Origin: Methylomonas koyamae
Lineage (GTDB): Bacteria > Pseudomonadota > Gammaproteobacteria > Methylococcales > Methylomonadaceae
Reading direction: 5' to 3'
DNA length: 64,000 bases
NCBI RefSeq assembly: GCF_019669905.1
Contig: NZ_AP019777.1
Coordinates: forward strand, 4,650,001 to 4,714,000
The notes below the pieces were generated by a model. The model made no database searches. It was not told where the DNA came from and worked only from the letters and a program-made list of their open reading frames with translations. Positions within the stretch are counted from its first letter, which is position 1; each line of letters begins with the position of its first letter. Position numbers and translations under genes: made by a program. Shown here piece by piece: positions 1 to 8,498 of this stretch.

Positions 1-1
1 C

Positions 2-2812
2 CGGCTGGAAGGATCGTCTGATGAAGTGATCGCAAAATTACTGAAGCGTCACTACCAAATGCTGTCGGACTTGGACGTGCATAAGATTGTCGAGTTTTCC
101 GCAGGTAACGCTAGGGTCGCATTTGCCCTCGCGTCAACCTCTTCGACGAAAGGACAGTTGGCTCAACTCAGGGATGAGGATCTTTTCCGGCGCCTGTTTA
201 TTCAAAAGCAATCCGAAAGCGACGAGCTTCTTAGATGCGCGAAGGCTGCAAGCTTGGTTTATTCGTTCGACGCGGAAGACGATTCGGAAACTTCTGAGTT
301 GGCCATACTCGCGGCTGTCGGCGACGTTTCAATATCGGCATTTTTGAGGAATGTCGCAGAGTTAAAACGACGAGGCTTGATTCAGGCACGCGGCAAATGG
401 CGCGCGGTATTGCCTCATGCCATTGCAAATCGTCTAGCGATGCGATGTTTGGAGGATTTTTCTCCACAATTTTTGATAAAAAAATTTGTTTCCGAAGCGT
501 CTGCGCGTGTAGCGCGGTCATTTTCCCGTCGGCTGGGTTACTTGCACGAATCAGAAGTAGCCGCCGCCATAGTTAGCGAGTGGTTAAAACCCGGAGGCTT
601 ATTAGGGGATACGACTAGGTTCAACGAGCTTGAATGGCAAATGCTGGAAAACATAGCGCCGGTTAACGAATCTGCCGCTCTTGATACCCTACTTCGGGCA
701 ACCGATAACGAAGAACTCATATCGCATTCCAATGAGAAGCGCGCGGAATTTACCCTATTGCTTCGATCCCTTGCATACGAGGCTGATTTATTCGAAAAGG
801 CAGCTTCCACTTTATTGAAATTTGCTTTGGCCGAACCCGAGGAAGGAAGCTCTAATTCAGGACGTAAGATCCTAAAATCGTTATTTTATTCGCATTTCTC
901 TGGAACGCTAGCTTCGCCAAAACAGCGGACTGAATTTGTAAATGCGTTAGTTTTGTCGAACGACGATGCGAAGTTAAAGTTGGCAATTAGCTTGTTGGAG
1001 GCAGGACTTGAGGCATGCCATTTCTCGTCAAGTTTCGGCTTCGATTTTGGCGCACGCAAACGGAGCTATGGGTGGTATCCAAGAACGCTTGATAATTTTC
1101 GAAACTGGTATGGTGCTTTTGTCCAACTTGCCGCGCAGGTTGGAAAATCCGACACCCCGCTTGGGTTGAATGCCAGAGGCATATTGGGTAGAGCCATTCG
1201 CGGCCTTTGGGGGGACGAATGGCTGAATGAAACATTAATCGAAGTTGCCCAAGAGCTCGCTGCCGTGGATGGCTGGCCTGACGGATGGATAGGTATCCGT
1301 AACGCGCTTAGGTGGAAAAAAGAAGCAATAAACGGGGAATCCCTGGAGCAATTGAAAATGCTCGAAAAACAGTTAGCCCCGTGCGATCTGTGGGGGAAAA
1401 TTCAGGCGAAAATATTGCGGCGCGGCGATTACAGTGTTGAACTGGACGGCGAATATGAGGATGAGCCTGACCATAATTCCGGGCTTGGATGGTACGAAAG
1501 GATATTAGAAGAAGCGGAAGTTCTTGGAAAAGCCGCGGCCACAGATGAAACAATGCTATCCGACTTACGCCCTTTTCTATCTCACTCAGGACACACAAAC
1601 AAACCGTATTGTTTTGGTATTGGCGTGGGTAAGGAGCATTCCGCCGTTAGCGCTCTCATTAATCAAATTCACGCGATTATCGATAGTAATCCTAACCGGG
1701 CATTTGACCTGCAATTTGTGCACGGCTTGTTAGTAGGGTGGCATTCGGTAAAACCCCAAGAAGTCGGAATTTTTATGGACTCGGCTATCGGCGATCCGGT
1801 TTGGGCCGCTTATTTCCCCATGCTGCAACTTTCGGTGCAAGTCGATGACGTTGCGTATGACAGGCTAATCAAGTCGCTGGAAATAGGACTGGCACCCAGT
1901 TGGCGCTACGCTCAGCTTAGTTTAGGACGCAGAACGGACTCACTTTCAGTGAAACAACTTTCTGTGCTGCTGAATCTGCTGAAGTCAAAGCCGGACAATG
2001 GAACAGAGGTGGCGATACACATCATTTACATGGTGATTCATTGCGCTGCTGATAAAGACGCGAACTATCGACAGGAATTGCAAGCCTATGTCGCTGGTTT
2101 TGTGGCTGAAATAGATTGGACGCGATTGAATTTTGAAAATCACAATTTTGATTACCATCTTGAGAAAGTCATCGAATTTGCGCTTTCAGGAAACGACCCT
2201 TACAAAATCACGAAACTTTCCATAGAACGTTTGCTTGCGCAAGGTGATTTCAAATTTATGATGCGCTGCGGAGACCTGCATAGACCGTTTTTCAAGGAAA
2301 ATCCAATTGATGCGCTAAATGGGGTCTATTGCAACGATGAGGTGAGTTCGATGCAGCGTTTGCTTATTTTGCAGACGAGTAGGAATGACGAAACAGCTTT
2401 GGCTGATGTGCCGGCAGATGCAATTATCGAATGGTGTAAGGGTTCTCCGGTTGAAAGATGTAAATTCGCCGCCGAGGGATGCAAACTTTTTGATTATCAA
2501 AATGCCAACGATCTGAACAATGACAATGTTCTTTCAATTTCTGCGAACGCAATTGCCATACTAGAGATTGCGCCAGACAAGAAGAAAGTTCTCGAGATTT
2601 TAGTCCGTCGTTTTTCTCCCAGTCATTGGTCAGGTTCTCGCGCTGCAATTATGCGACAGAGGCTTTCCCTAATTGATCAACTCAATCCTCTTGACGATCC
2701 CGAGCTTTCGAATTTGATTTCAGCAGAAAAAAAACGACTGTCAGATGCAATCTCATCGGAAGAAAGATGGGAACAAGAATTGGAGAGACGGGAAACTGGC
2801 AGTTTCGAATAA
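2..2812 (+). CDS. STAND/AAA-type NTPase C-terminal part with helical repeats (5' truncated)
   Basis: The frame is open from the first bases of the window, so the gene begins upstream; the GTG at 26 is merely the first in-frame start. What remains (about 930 residues) opens with a segment resembling the lid of AAA/STAND NTPases (KIVEFSAGNARVAFALA), followed by a winged-helix-like stretch (about residues 85-150) and then a long all-helical region without recognisable catalytic motifs. The Walker A and B motifs would lie upstream and are not visible. Base composition is clearly more AT-rich than the rest of the window, which suggests horizontal acquisition. Large STAND NTPases of this layout often act in anti-phage defence, but that role is inference here; a signalling ATPase is equally possible. 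Confidence 0.6.
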   Translation, partial: RLEGSSDEVIAKLLKRHYQMLSDLDVHKIVEFSAGNARVAFALASTSSTKGQLAQLRDEDLFRRLFIQKQSESDELLRCAKAASLVYSFDAEDDSETSELAILAAVGDVSISAFLRNVAELKRRGLIQARGKWRAVLPHAIANRLAMRCLEDFSPQFLIKKFVSEASARVARSFSRRLGYLHESEVAAAIVSEWLKPGGLLGDTTRFNELEWQMLENIAPVNESAALDTLLRATDNEELISHSNEKRAEFTLLLRSLAYEADLFEKAASTLLKFALAEPEEGSSNSGRKILKSLFYSHFSGTLASPKQRTEFVNALVLSNDDAKLKLAISLLEAGLEACHFSSSFGFDFGARKRSYGWYPRTLDNFRNWYGAFVQLAAQVGKSDTPLGLNARGILGRAIRGLWGDEWLNETLIEVAQELAAVDGWPDGWIGIRNALRWKKEAINGESLEQLKMLEKQLAPCDLWGKIQAKILRRGDYSVELDGEYEDEPDHNSGLGWYERILEEAEVLGKAAATDETMLSDLRPFLSHSGHTNKPYCFGIGVGKEHSAVSALINQIHAIIDSNPNRAFDLQFVHGLLVGWHSVKPQEVGIFMDSAIGDPVWAAYFPMLQLSVQVDDVAYDRLIKSLEIGLAPSWRYAQLSLGRRTDSLSVKQLSVLLNLLKSKPDNGTEVAIHIIYMVIHCAADKDANYRQELQAYVAGFVAEIDWTRLNFENHNFDYHLEKVIEFALSGNDPYKITKLSIERLLAQGDFKFMMRCGDLHRPFFKENPIDALNGVYCNDEVSSMQRLLILQTSRNDETALADVPADAIIEWCKGSPVERCKFAAEGCKLFDYQNANDLNNDNVLSISANAIAILEIAPDKKKVLEILVRRFSPSHWSGSRAAIMRQRLSLIDQLNPLDDPELSNLISAEKKRLSDAISSEERWEQELERRETGSFE

Positions 2813-3112
2813 GCCAGCACATCCGGCGTAACCAAGTTGAAATAACTTAAATGCAAGCTTTGCACAAATAACTACTTTCAGACAGCTATCCATTCAGGTG
2901 CGGTCACTGACGTTAGAAACGCAGTAGTCCAGAATGGCCGGCCTGCGCCGTTGTGCGGTTTTGAAATTCAAAACAGTGGAATATTTCACGGAGTACCCCA
3001 GTTCCCGCAGTGGCGTCAGCGGCCTCGGCTGAGATCGCCGCGGTTGGCGCCGCAGTGACCCACTTGATCGTCGCGATGCTTCAGCCGGCCAAACGGCGGG
3101 ACTTGAGCCGCG
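2813..3112. other. Gene-free stretch at the island boundary
   Basis: About 300 bases between the end of the NTPase gene and the end of the convergent fecR gene. The first part is AT-rich like the NTPase gene and the part after about 2930 is GC-rich like the chromosome, so a junction probably lies inside it. I see no gene, tRNA, direct repeat or clear terminator. The TonB-dependent receptor gene that usually follows fecR is absent from this position. Confidence 0.45.
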
Positions 3113-4123
3113 CTAACGGCGGTGCAGTACGACCAGCGCGTCGGTCAGGCGGATTTCGTCGGCGGACAAGGTCTTCTCGATCACGTTCAACGCCGCTTCC
3201 GGGTCGTTAGCGTCGAATACGCCGGTTACCAGATGGCCTGCCAGTTCGGCATCGGCAATCACGATCCGGCCGGGACGGTAACGGTTCAGGTCGGCGACCA
3301 CTTGTTGCAGCGGTTTTTCCTTGAACACCAGCCGCCGCTCTTGCCAAGCGCCGACCTGCTTCAGATTGACCGGTTCCGCCGGACCGGCTTTACCGCCCGA
3401 CGATGCGACGCGCCGGCCTTCCGGCAAGCGCGCTATCGTCTCGCCGTTGGCGAATGCGACGCGCACGCTGTGCTCATAGACCGTAACCGCCATGTCGCCT
3501 TGCCACTGTTTAACGTCGAAGGCCGTACCCAAGGCCCTGACCCGGCCGCCGCTCGCCACCACTTCGAACGGCCGCTCCGCATCGGCAGCGACTTTGAAAT
3601 GGGCTTCGCCGTTATGCAACCGAATCACCCGCTGTTTTTCGGAAAATTCCACCGAGATAGCCGAGGCCGTGTTTAGAATCACCGTCGAGCCGTCGCTGAG
3701 TTGTACCCGGCGTTGTTCGCCGGTGCCGGTGCGGAAGTCGGCAAAGAAACCGGCATTCAATACCCAGCCCAAACCCAGCGCCAACGTCAGGCAGGCTGCC
3801 AGCGGCATCGCCCACAGGCCGCGGCTTAGCGCCGGCCGGCCGCCGGCGGTTCGCGCCGCGCCGGCATTCGCGGACTGAGGTGACAGCCCGGCTGTCAGCC
3901 GCTGTTCTATCAGTTCGATTTGGGCCGGAGGCAAGTTTTCCACCCGCCGAAAAAAAGTCTGCGCCTGTTGCCAGGCTTCCAGATTCTCCCGGCTGGCCGC
4001 CAGCCAAGCGCGCCAGCGTTGTTCCTGCTCGCCGTCGAAAAAAGGCGATTCGCGCAGGGCCAGCCAATATTCGGCTTGCTCGTTGGCTCCGGACTCCGGA
4101 ATCGGCGGGATGGAAGGGTTCAT
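3113..4123 (-). CDS. FecR-family anti-sigma factor/signal transducer
   Basis: A 336-residue FecR-type protein: an N-terminal DUF4880-like segment with the sequence AEYWLALRESPFFDGEQE, one transmembrane helix near residues 104-122, a periplasmic FecR domain (about 130-225), and a C-terminal STN-like part (about 250-336). FecR proteins pass the signal from a loaded TonB-dependent receptor across the inner membrane to the partner ECF sigma factor. The partner lies about 90 bases upstream on the same strand. The expected receptor gene is missing downstream, so the pair may be orphaned or may serve a receptor elsewhere. The family is clear; the ligand is unknown. Confidence 0.9.
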   Translation of the reverse strand: MNPSIPPIPESGANEQAEYWLALRESPFFDGEQEQRWRAWLAASRENLEAWQQAQTFFRRVENLPPAQIELIEQRLTAGLSPQSANAGAARTAGGRPALSRGLWAMPLAACLTLALGLGWVLNAGFFADFRTGTGEQRRVQLSDGSTVILNTASAISVEFSEKQRVIRLHNGEAHFKVAADAERPFEVVASGGRVRALGTAFDVKQWQGDMAVTVYEHSVRVAFANGETIARLPEGRRVASSGGKAGPAEPVNLKQVGAWQERRLVFKEKPLQQVVADLNRYRPGRIVIADAELAGHLVTGVFDANDPEAALNVIEKTLSADEIRLTDALVVLHRR

Positions 4124-4211
4124 AGCAGGGGCAGTGCCGCGGTCTGTTGGTTGGTCGGATTATAAAACGCTTGCCGAATAAACTCAGGCGCAGCAAGCAA
4201 AATCGACGCAC

Positions 4212-4730
4212 TCAATCGAGTTCGCCGATTTTCTGCCGGCAGTGGCGCAGGGCTTGCGTCAGATACTTGAATATCATCGTGTGCGAGATACCCAGCCGCT
4301 GCTCCACTTCCGCGTAGCTGCAGTGTTTCAGTTTGAGCAGGATGAAGACTTCCCGGCATTTGGGTGATAACTCGTCCAGCGCGGCGATCAATTGCTGAAG
4401 TTGCTGTTGCGACATCGCGGCCCTCTCCGCGGACAAGGAAGCCGGCCCTACGGTTTCGGCCTCGCCTGTATCGGCTTCCGGATCGTGCCCGGAATGGCGA
4501 TTGCGGCTGCGCAGATAATCGGTCGCCAGATTGGCTGCGATTCTGAAGATAAAAGCGCGCGGATTTTCCACCCGGTGCTTGCCGCCGTAACCGGCGTAAC
4601 GGATAAAGGTCTCTTGAAAAATATCCTGGGCGGCATCCGTGCAACGGGTGCGTTGCGACAGAAAATGCAATAACTCCTGGCGATGCTTATGCATCAGATT
4701 GGCGATGTCGACGGCGGACAATTCGAGCAT
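4212..4730 (-). CDS. FecI-type ECF sigma factor
   Basis: A small sigma-70 family protein of 172 residues if started at the ATG at 4730 (MLELSAVDIANLMHKHRQ); a TTG at 4772 would add 14 residues with no family resemblance. Region 2 (DAAQDIFQETFIRYAGYG, then NPRAFIFRIAANLATDYLR) and the region 4 helix-turn-helix (CREVFILLKLKHCSYAEVEQ followed by RLGISHTMIFKYL) are both visible. Such factors direct transcription of iron-uptake receptor genes when released by FecR. It precedes fecR as a probable two-gene operon. No receptor target is present nearby, so its regulon cannot be read from this window. Confidence 0.9.
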   Translation of the reverse strand: MLELSAVDIANLMHKHRQELLHFLSQRTRCTDAAQDIFQETFIRYAGYGGKHRVENPRAFIFRIAANLATDYLRSRNRHSGHDPEADTGEAETVGPASLSAERAAMSQQQLQQLIAALDELSPKCREVFILLKLKHCSYAEVEQRLGISHTMIFKYLTQALRHCRQKIGELD

Positions 4731-4959
4731 GGGACGGTTAACGGTAGGCAGCCAAATTTGGCGTACAACCAAGCAATATCCGCGCCGCAGGCGGATTGCG
4801 CCGCGGGCAACGCGGGCGACGCCGACCGGGAAGGCGCGTATTTGCTGGGCTTTACCGGCAAAACGCGCCTATGCCGCCAAGCGGATTTGTAAAGAATTAG
4901 GACTTGCTTTACCAAGCCATCAGGCTGCGGGACGCGAAAAGTGGGTGATTTCACACACC

Positions 4960-5238
4960 TTACCGATGATGGCGTATTTGCCTGCCCCGTCGCTTTTGTA
5001 ACCAACGAATCACGCCGGTCGTGAACGACACCGGGCAAGCCAGACCGGTAATAAACACCAGTATCCTGCCGGTCATGCCGAAGGCTTGGCCGGAGTGCAA
5101 CGGCCATTGCCAGCGGGTAAAGATTTCGCCGGCCTTCGCGATCGGCAAACTAAGGTCGTCATGATCGAGAATGTGACCACTGCAGCGGTCGAACACCGTG
5201 CAACTCACGGAGATAGCGGCTTGCGCACCCAAACCCAT
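4960..5238 (-). pseudogene. C-terminal remnant of a PepSY-associated membrane protein
   Basis: The 92-residue frame carries the ending typical of PepSY-TM iron-uptake proteins: a degraded periplasmic segment, then WQWPLHSGQAFGMTGRILVF and a last membrane helix ending TGVIRWLQKRRGR. Full-length family members have roughly 370-520 residues with three or four helices; everything upstream of this last part is missing, and the frame starts without a signal or first helix. Such proteins are commonly encoded beside fecI, fecR and siderophore receptors, which fits the neighbours. I read it as a relic left when the iron-uptake locus was deleted. A functional short protein is unlikely. Confidence 0.7.
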
Positions 5239-5271
5239 CGATCAAGGCAGCGCTTAGTTCGGCATGCGGGA

Positions 5272-5299
5272 TTGCAAATACCCGCCTCCGTGCTATACA
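5272..5299 (+). promoter_or_regulatory. Probable sigma-70 promoter of fliW
   Basis: TTGCAA, a 16-base spacer, and an extended -10 (TGC followed by TATACA), about 55 bases before the fliW start codon. Confidence 0.5.
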
Positions 5300-5353
5300 T
5301 TGGTGCGTTAGGCAGTAGTGCCGATTCAGATTTCATTAAACACGGGCGGGACC

Positions 5354-5812
5354 ATGGAAATTCAATCGAAGTTATTAGGCAACCAGGAAATCAATCCGGA
5401 AACCATCATCAATTTTCCGCGCGGCCTGCCCGGTTTTGAAGATCAGACCCGCTTTAAGCTGTTTCATCAGGAAGGCAGCGAAATCGTGTATTGGCTGCAG
5501 TCGGTGGACAATGGAGACCTGACCTTTTCGGTCGCGCATCCGGCCCATTTCAACATCAATTACAACTTTACCGTGACCGACGCCGAGGAAGCCTTGCTGC
5601 AAGTCGAGCCCGGCGACGAATTGGTGATTTTGATCCTGCTGCATAAGGACAACGAGCAGGAGAATGGCAAGCCGACCATCAAGGGGTCGATTAAATCGCC
5701 GATCTTGATCAACGCCAACAAACGTATCGGCATGCAAAAGGTATTGGTGGCGATAGAGCAGAGCATCACGCTGACCGAAAAAATCAGCGAAATCGACGTA
5801 TCGGAAGCTTAA
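5354..5812 (+). CDS. fliW: Flagellar assembly factor FliW
   Basis: A 152-residue protein with the FliW signature near the N-terminus (INFPRGLPGFEDQTRFKLF) and the family's compact beta-rich length. FliW binds newly made flagellin and, in many bacteria, antagonises the translational repressor CsrA, so that flagellin synthesis follows filament export. The ATG at 5354 has a GGGCGGG ribosome-binding site and fits family length; an upstream in-frame ATG at 5318 adds 12 unrelated residues. csrA, usually its partner, is not adjacent, and no other flagellar gene lies in the window, so it stands as a single-gene unit closed by a strong hairpin. Confidence 0.92.
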   Translation: MEIQSKLLGNQEINPETIINFPRGLPGFEDQTRFKLFHQEGSEIVYWLQSVDNGDLTFSVAHPAHFNINYNFTVTDAEEALLQVEPGDELVILILLHKDNEQENGKPTIKGSIKSPILINANKRIGMQKVLVAIEQSITLTEKISEIDVSEA

Positions 5813-5820
5813 AAAGGCTA

Positions 5821-5849
5821 TCGGCCGCCGTAAGAAGTACGGCGGCCGA
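5821..5849. terminator. Hairpin between convergent fliW and panD
   Basis: Perfect 12-bp stem (TCGGCCGCCGTA with TACGGCGGCCGA) and a 5-base loop. An A-tract lies on its left side, giving a T-run on the minus strand, so it fits best as the terminator of the panD transcript and may act both ways. Confidence 0.7.
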
Positions 5850-5854
5850 CCGAA

Positions 5855-6235
5855 TCAGGCGGCCTGAACAGGAACGGAATGGCTGGAATGGGTGATTTTG
5901 TTGTTGCCGTCGAAGTAAACCAAAGTCGGCTTGTAGTTTTTCAGTTCCTTCTCGTCGAGACTGGCAAAGGCGCAGACGATAATCAAATCTCCGGGACATG
6001 CCAGACGGGCGGCAGCGCCGTTAATCGAAAAAATGCCCGAGCCCTCTTCGGCACGGATAGCGTAAGTGGTGAAACGCTGGCCGTTGTTGACGTTGTAGAT
6101 ATGGATTTGCTCGTATTCCCGGATCCCTGAAAAATCCAAAATCTTGCCGTCGATCGCGCATGATCCCTCGTAGTCCAATTCCGAATTGGTCACGCGGGCG
6201 CGATGCAGCTTGGCTTTAAGCATGTTTATGTTCAT
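5855..6235 (-). CDS. panD: Aspartate 1-decarboxylase proenzyme
   Basis: PanD makes beta-alanine from L-aspartate for pantothenate synthesis. It is a pyruvoyl enzyme made by self-cleavage of a proenzyme between Gly24 and Ser25. With the ATG at 6235 the protein has 126 residues and the cleavage site [11 protein letters not shown] falls with Ser at position 25, as in Escherichia coli; a TTG at 6244 would shift it and is rejected. It is the last gene of a minus-strand run pcnB-folK-panB-panC-panD and is separated from panC by about 100 bases, so it may also have its own promoter. Confidence 0.96.
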   Translation of the reverse strand: MNINMLKAKLHRARVTNSELDYEGSCAIDGKILDFSGIREYEQIHIYNVNNGQRFTTYAIRAEEGSGIFSINGAAARLACPGDLIIVCAFASLDEKELKNYKPTLVYFDGNNKITHSSHSVPVQAA

Positions 6236-6333
6236 GGTAAGCAAGTTCCAATACTAGGGCAGGCGATTATGCCTGAAATCGGATTGGCTATCAAATTTAA
6301 GCATTAGCATTTTTGCGCGAAAACCCTGCATCT

Positions 6334-7185
6334 TCAAGCGCTTGGCATGCAAAAATACACGTTATCTATCAGGCGGGTAGCGCCTAATTTGGCGGCGGCC
6401 AACACCACCAGCTCCGTATCTCCGGGCCGGGCGGGCTGCAAATCGGCACTCCGGCAGACCGAAAAATAATCCACGTTAAACCCGGCAGCTTGCAATGCAT
6501 GCTTGGCGGAGTCCTCGACCGCACGGTAATCGGCGGCCCCGGCCAACAATTTGTCGCGGGCGGCGATCAACACCCGGTATAGCGCCGGGGCGGCTTGCCG
6601 TTGCGGCTCGGTCAAATAGCCGTTACGCGAACTCATCGCCAAGCCATCGGCTTCCCGCACCGTCGCCACACCTTGCACCGTAACCGGAATGTTCAAATCG
6701 GCCACCATCTGCCGGATTAGCGCCAACTGTTGGAAATCCTTTTCCCCCATCAGCAAGCAATCGGGCTGGACCATGTTCAATAACTTGCAGACCACCAGGG
6801 CGACGCCGTCGAAATGGCCGGGCCGGCTGGCGCCGCAATGCAAAGCCGACAGCCCGGCCACCGACACCCGAGTTTGCGACGCTTGCGGATATATTTCGGC
6901 GACACCGGGCAAAAACAACAAGTCGGCGCCGCAGGCGGCCAATTTCTCGGCATCCTGGCTTTCGGTGCGCGGGTAACTGTCGAAATCTTCGTTCGGGCCG
7001 AATTGAGTCGGATTGACGAAAATACTGACGACAACCTTATCGGCCTGAGTCTTGGCGGTTTCGACCAACCGGATATGGCCGGCGTGCAGATTGCCCATAG
7101 TCGGCACGAAGCCGATGCTGTGGCCGGCTTGCCGCCATTGCCGGATGGTTTGCCTTAACTCGGCGACGTTATTGACCGTTTGCAT
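6334..7185 (-). CDS. panC: Pantothenate synthetase
   Basis: PanC joins pantoate and beta-alanine with ATP to give pantothenate. The 283-residue protein has the nucleotidyltransferase motif PTMGNLHAGHIRLV near residues 28-41, the VSIFVNPTQFGPNEDFDSYP segment, and the KMSS-like SSRNGYL motif. It starts three bases after the panB stop codon, so the two are cotranscribed and probably translationally coupled. Length and motifs are normal for the family. Confidence 0.97.
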   Translation of the reverse strand: MQTVNNVAELRQTIRQWRQAGHSIGFVPTMGNLHAGHIRLVETAKTQADKVVVSIFVNPTQFGPNEDFDSYPRTESQDAEKLAACGADLLFLPGVAEIYPQASQTRVSVAGLSALHCGASRPGHFDGVALVVCKLLNMVQPDCLLMGEKDFQQLALIRQMVADLNIPVTVQGVATVREADGLAMSSRNGYLTEPQRQAAPALYRVLIAARDKLLAGAADYRAVEDSAKHALQAAGFNVDYFSVCRSADLQPARPGDTELVVLAAAKLGATRLIDNVYFCMPSA

Positions 7186-7188
7186 GGA

Positions 7189-7998
7189 TCAGTAGCTATG
7201 TTCCGAACCGGGGAATTGCGCGGCTTTCACCGCTTGATGATAGCGAACCACCGCGTCTTCTATGCTAGCGGCTCCCGCCATGAAATTGCGAGAGAAGCGC
7301 GGCCGGTTGCCGGTGCCGATGTTCAGCATATCGTACAACACCAACACCTGACCGTCGCAGTCGACCCCGGCGCCGATGCCGATCACCGGAATGGCCAGCG
7401 TTTGGCTGATTGTTTTGGCCAGAACGGCCGGGACGCATTCCAGCACCAGCAATCCGGCACCGGCCTGTTCCAGTTGTTGCGCCTCTCGCAGGATGGTTTC
7501 GGCCTGGACGGCATCGCGGCCTTGCACCCGGTATCCGCCCAAACGGTTGACCGATTGCGGCAGCAAACCCAGATGGCCGCAGACCGGCACGCCTTGGTCC
7601 ACCAGAAAACGCACTACTTCGATTTTTGCCCCCTCCAGCTTAACCATCTGCGCCAAACCCTGCTGCATCAAGCGCGCGGCATTGGCCAATGCTTGGGCCG
7701 GCTCGGCATAACTGGCAAACGGCAAATCGGCGACGATGAAAGCCCGTTGCGCCGCGCCTGCCACACAGCGGCAATGGTAAGCCATATCGTCCACCGTGAC
7801 CGGCACGGTGCTGTTGGCGCCTTGGATCACCATGCCCAACGAATCGCCGACCAGCAGCACGTCGATTCCGACCTGATCCAACAGCGCCGCGAAACTGGCG
7901 TCGTAAGCGGTCAGGCAACTGATTTTCTCGCCGTTGCGCTTCATTGCGGCCAGATCGCTGATCGTCAGGCTTTTTGCGGAATCGGCGTAAAGTTTCAC
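7189..7998 (-). CDS. panB: 3-methyl-2-oxobutanoate hydroxymethyltransferase
   Basis: PanB transfers a hydroxymethyl group from 5,10-methylenetetrahydrofolate to alpha-ketoisovalerate, the first committed step of pantothenate synthesis. The 269-residue protein shows the metal-binding VGDSLGMVIQG motif and the conserved ending around IGIGAGVDCDGQVLVLYDML. Its ATG overlaps the folK stop codon (ATGA), so it belongs to the same operon as folK, panC and probably panD. In a C1-assimilating organism the methylene-folate requirement ties this step to central metabolism, but that is general inference. Confidence 0.97.
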   Translation of the reverse strand: MKLYADSAKSLTISDLAAMKRNGEKISCLTAYDASFAALLDQVGIDVLLVGDSLGMVIQGANSTVPVTVDDMAYHCRCVAGAAQRAFIVADLPFASYAEPAQALANAARLMQQGLAQMVKLEGAKIEVVRFLVDQGVPVCGHLGLLPQSVNRLGGYRVQGRDAVQAETILREAQQLEQAGAGLLVLECVPAVLAKTISQTLAIPVIGIGAGVDCDGQVLVLYDMLNIGTGNRPRFSRNFMAGAASIEDAVVRYHQAVKAAQFPGSEHSY

Positions 7999-8498
7999 GG
8001 CTCCAGCCTCTGTAAGCCGGCTTTGGGGCAGGTAGCCAGCAAGTCCGCCAATGGTCCGAGCCCTGGGACAGGCAAGTCGGCCGGCGCGATGTCGGCCAGC
8101 GGATACAGCACAAACGCCCGCTGCGCCATTTCCGGGTGGGGTACGCTGAGGTCGGCTTCAGCGATAACGTGCGATCCGTAGAGCAGAATATCCAAGTCCA
8201 AAGTTCTGGCACCCCAGCGAATCAGGCGCAATCGACCATGGGCGGTTTCGATGGCCTGTAATTGGCGCAGCAACTCCGCTGCCGGCAGGCTCGTCGAAAT
8301 TTTCATCACCGCGTTGATAAAGTCGGGCTGGTCCTGCGGACCGACCGGCGTGCTGCGGTACAGGGGGGAAAAGGCCAATTCGGCGACTCCTGCCAGTGAC
8401 GCAATCTCAGTCCGCGCTTGCTTTAGTTGTTCCAGCGGGTTTTCCAGATTGCTTCCCAGGCCGATATAGGCTTCGACGCCGGGATTCAGCGCCGTCAT
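7995..8498 (-). CDS. folK: 2-amino-4-hydroxy-6-hydroxymethyldihydropteridine diphosphokinase
   Basis: FolK transfers pyrophosphate from ATP to 6-hydroxymethyl-7,8-dihydropterin in folate synthesis. The start is the ATG at 8498, which overlaps the pcnB stop codon (ATGA); longer open frames run backwards through pcnB and are artefacts. The 167-residue product has the family landmarks GLGSNLENP, RTLDLDILLYG (magnesium and substrate residues) and PHPEMAQRAFVLYPL. It sits between pcnB and panB, an order found in many gammaproteobacteria. Confidence 0.96.
   Translation of the reverse strand: MTALNPGVEAYIGLGSNLENPLEQLKQARTEIASLAGVAELAFSPLYRSTPVGPQDQPDFINAVMKISTSLPAAELLRQLQAIETAHGRLRLIRWGARTLDLDILLYGSHVIAEADLSVPHPEMAQRAFVLYPLADIAPADLPVPGLGPLADLLATCPKAGLQRLEP

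Noticed and set aside
3010..3210. 66-residue plus-strand frame at the end of fecR
   Set aside because: Overlaps fecR antisense, Arg-rich, no start signal.
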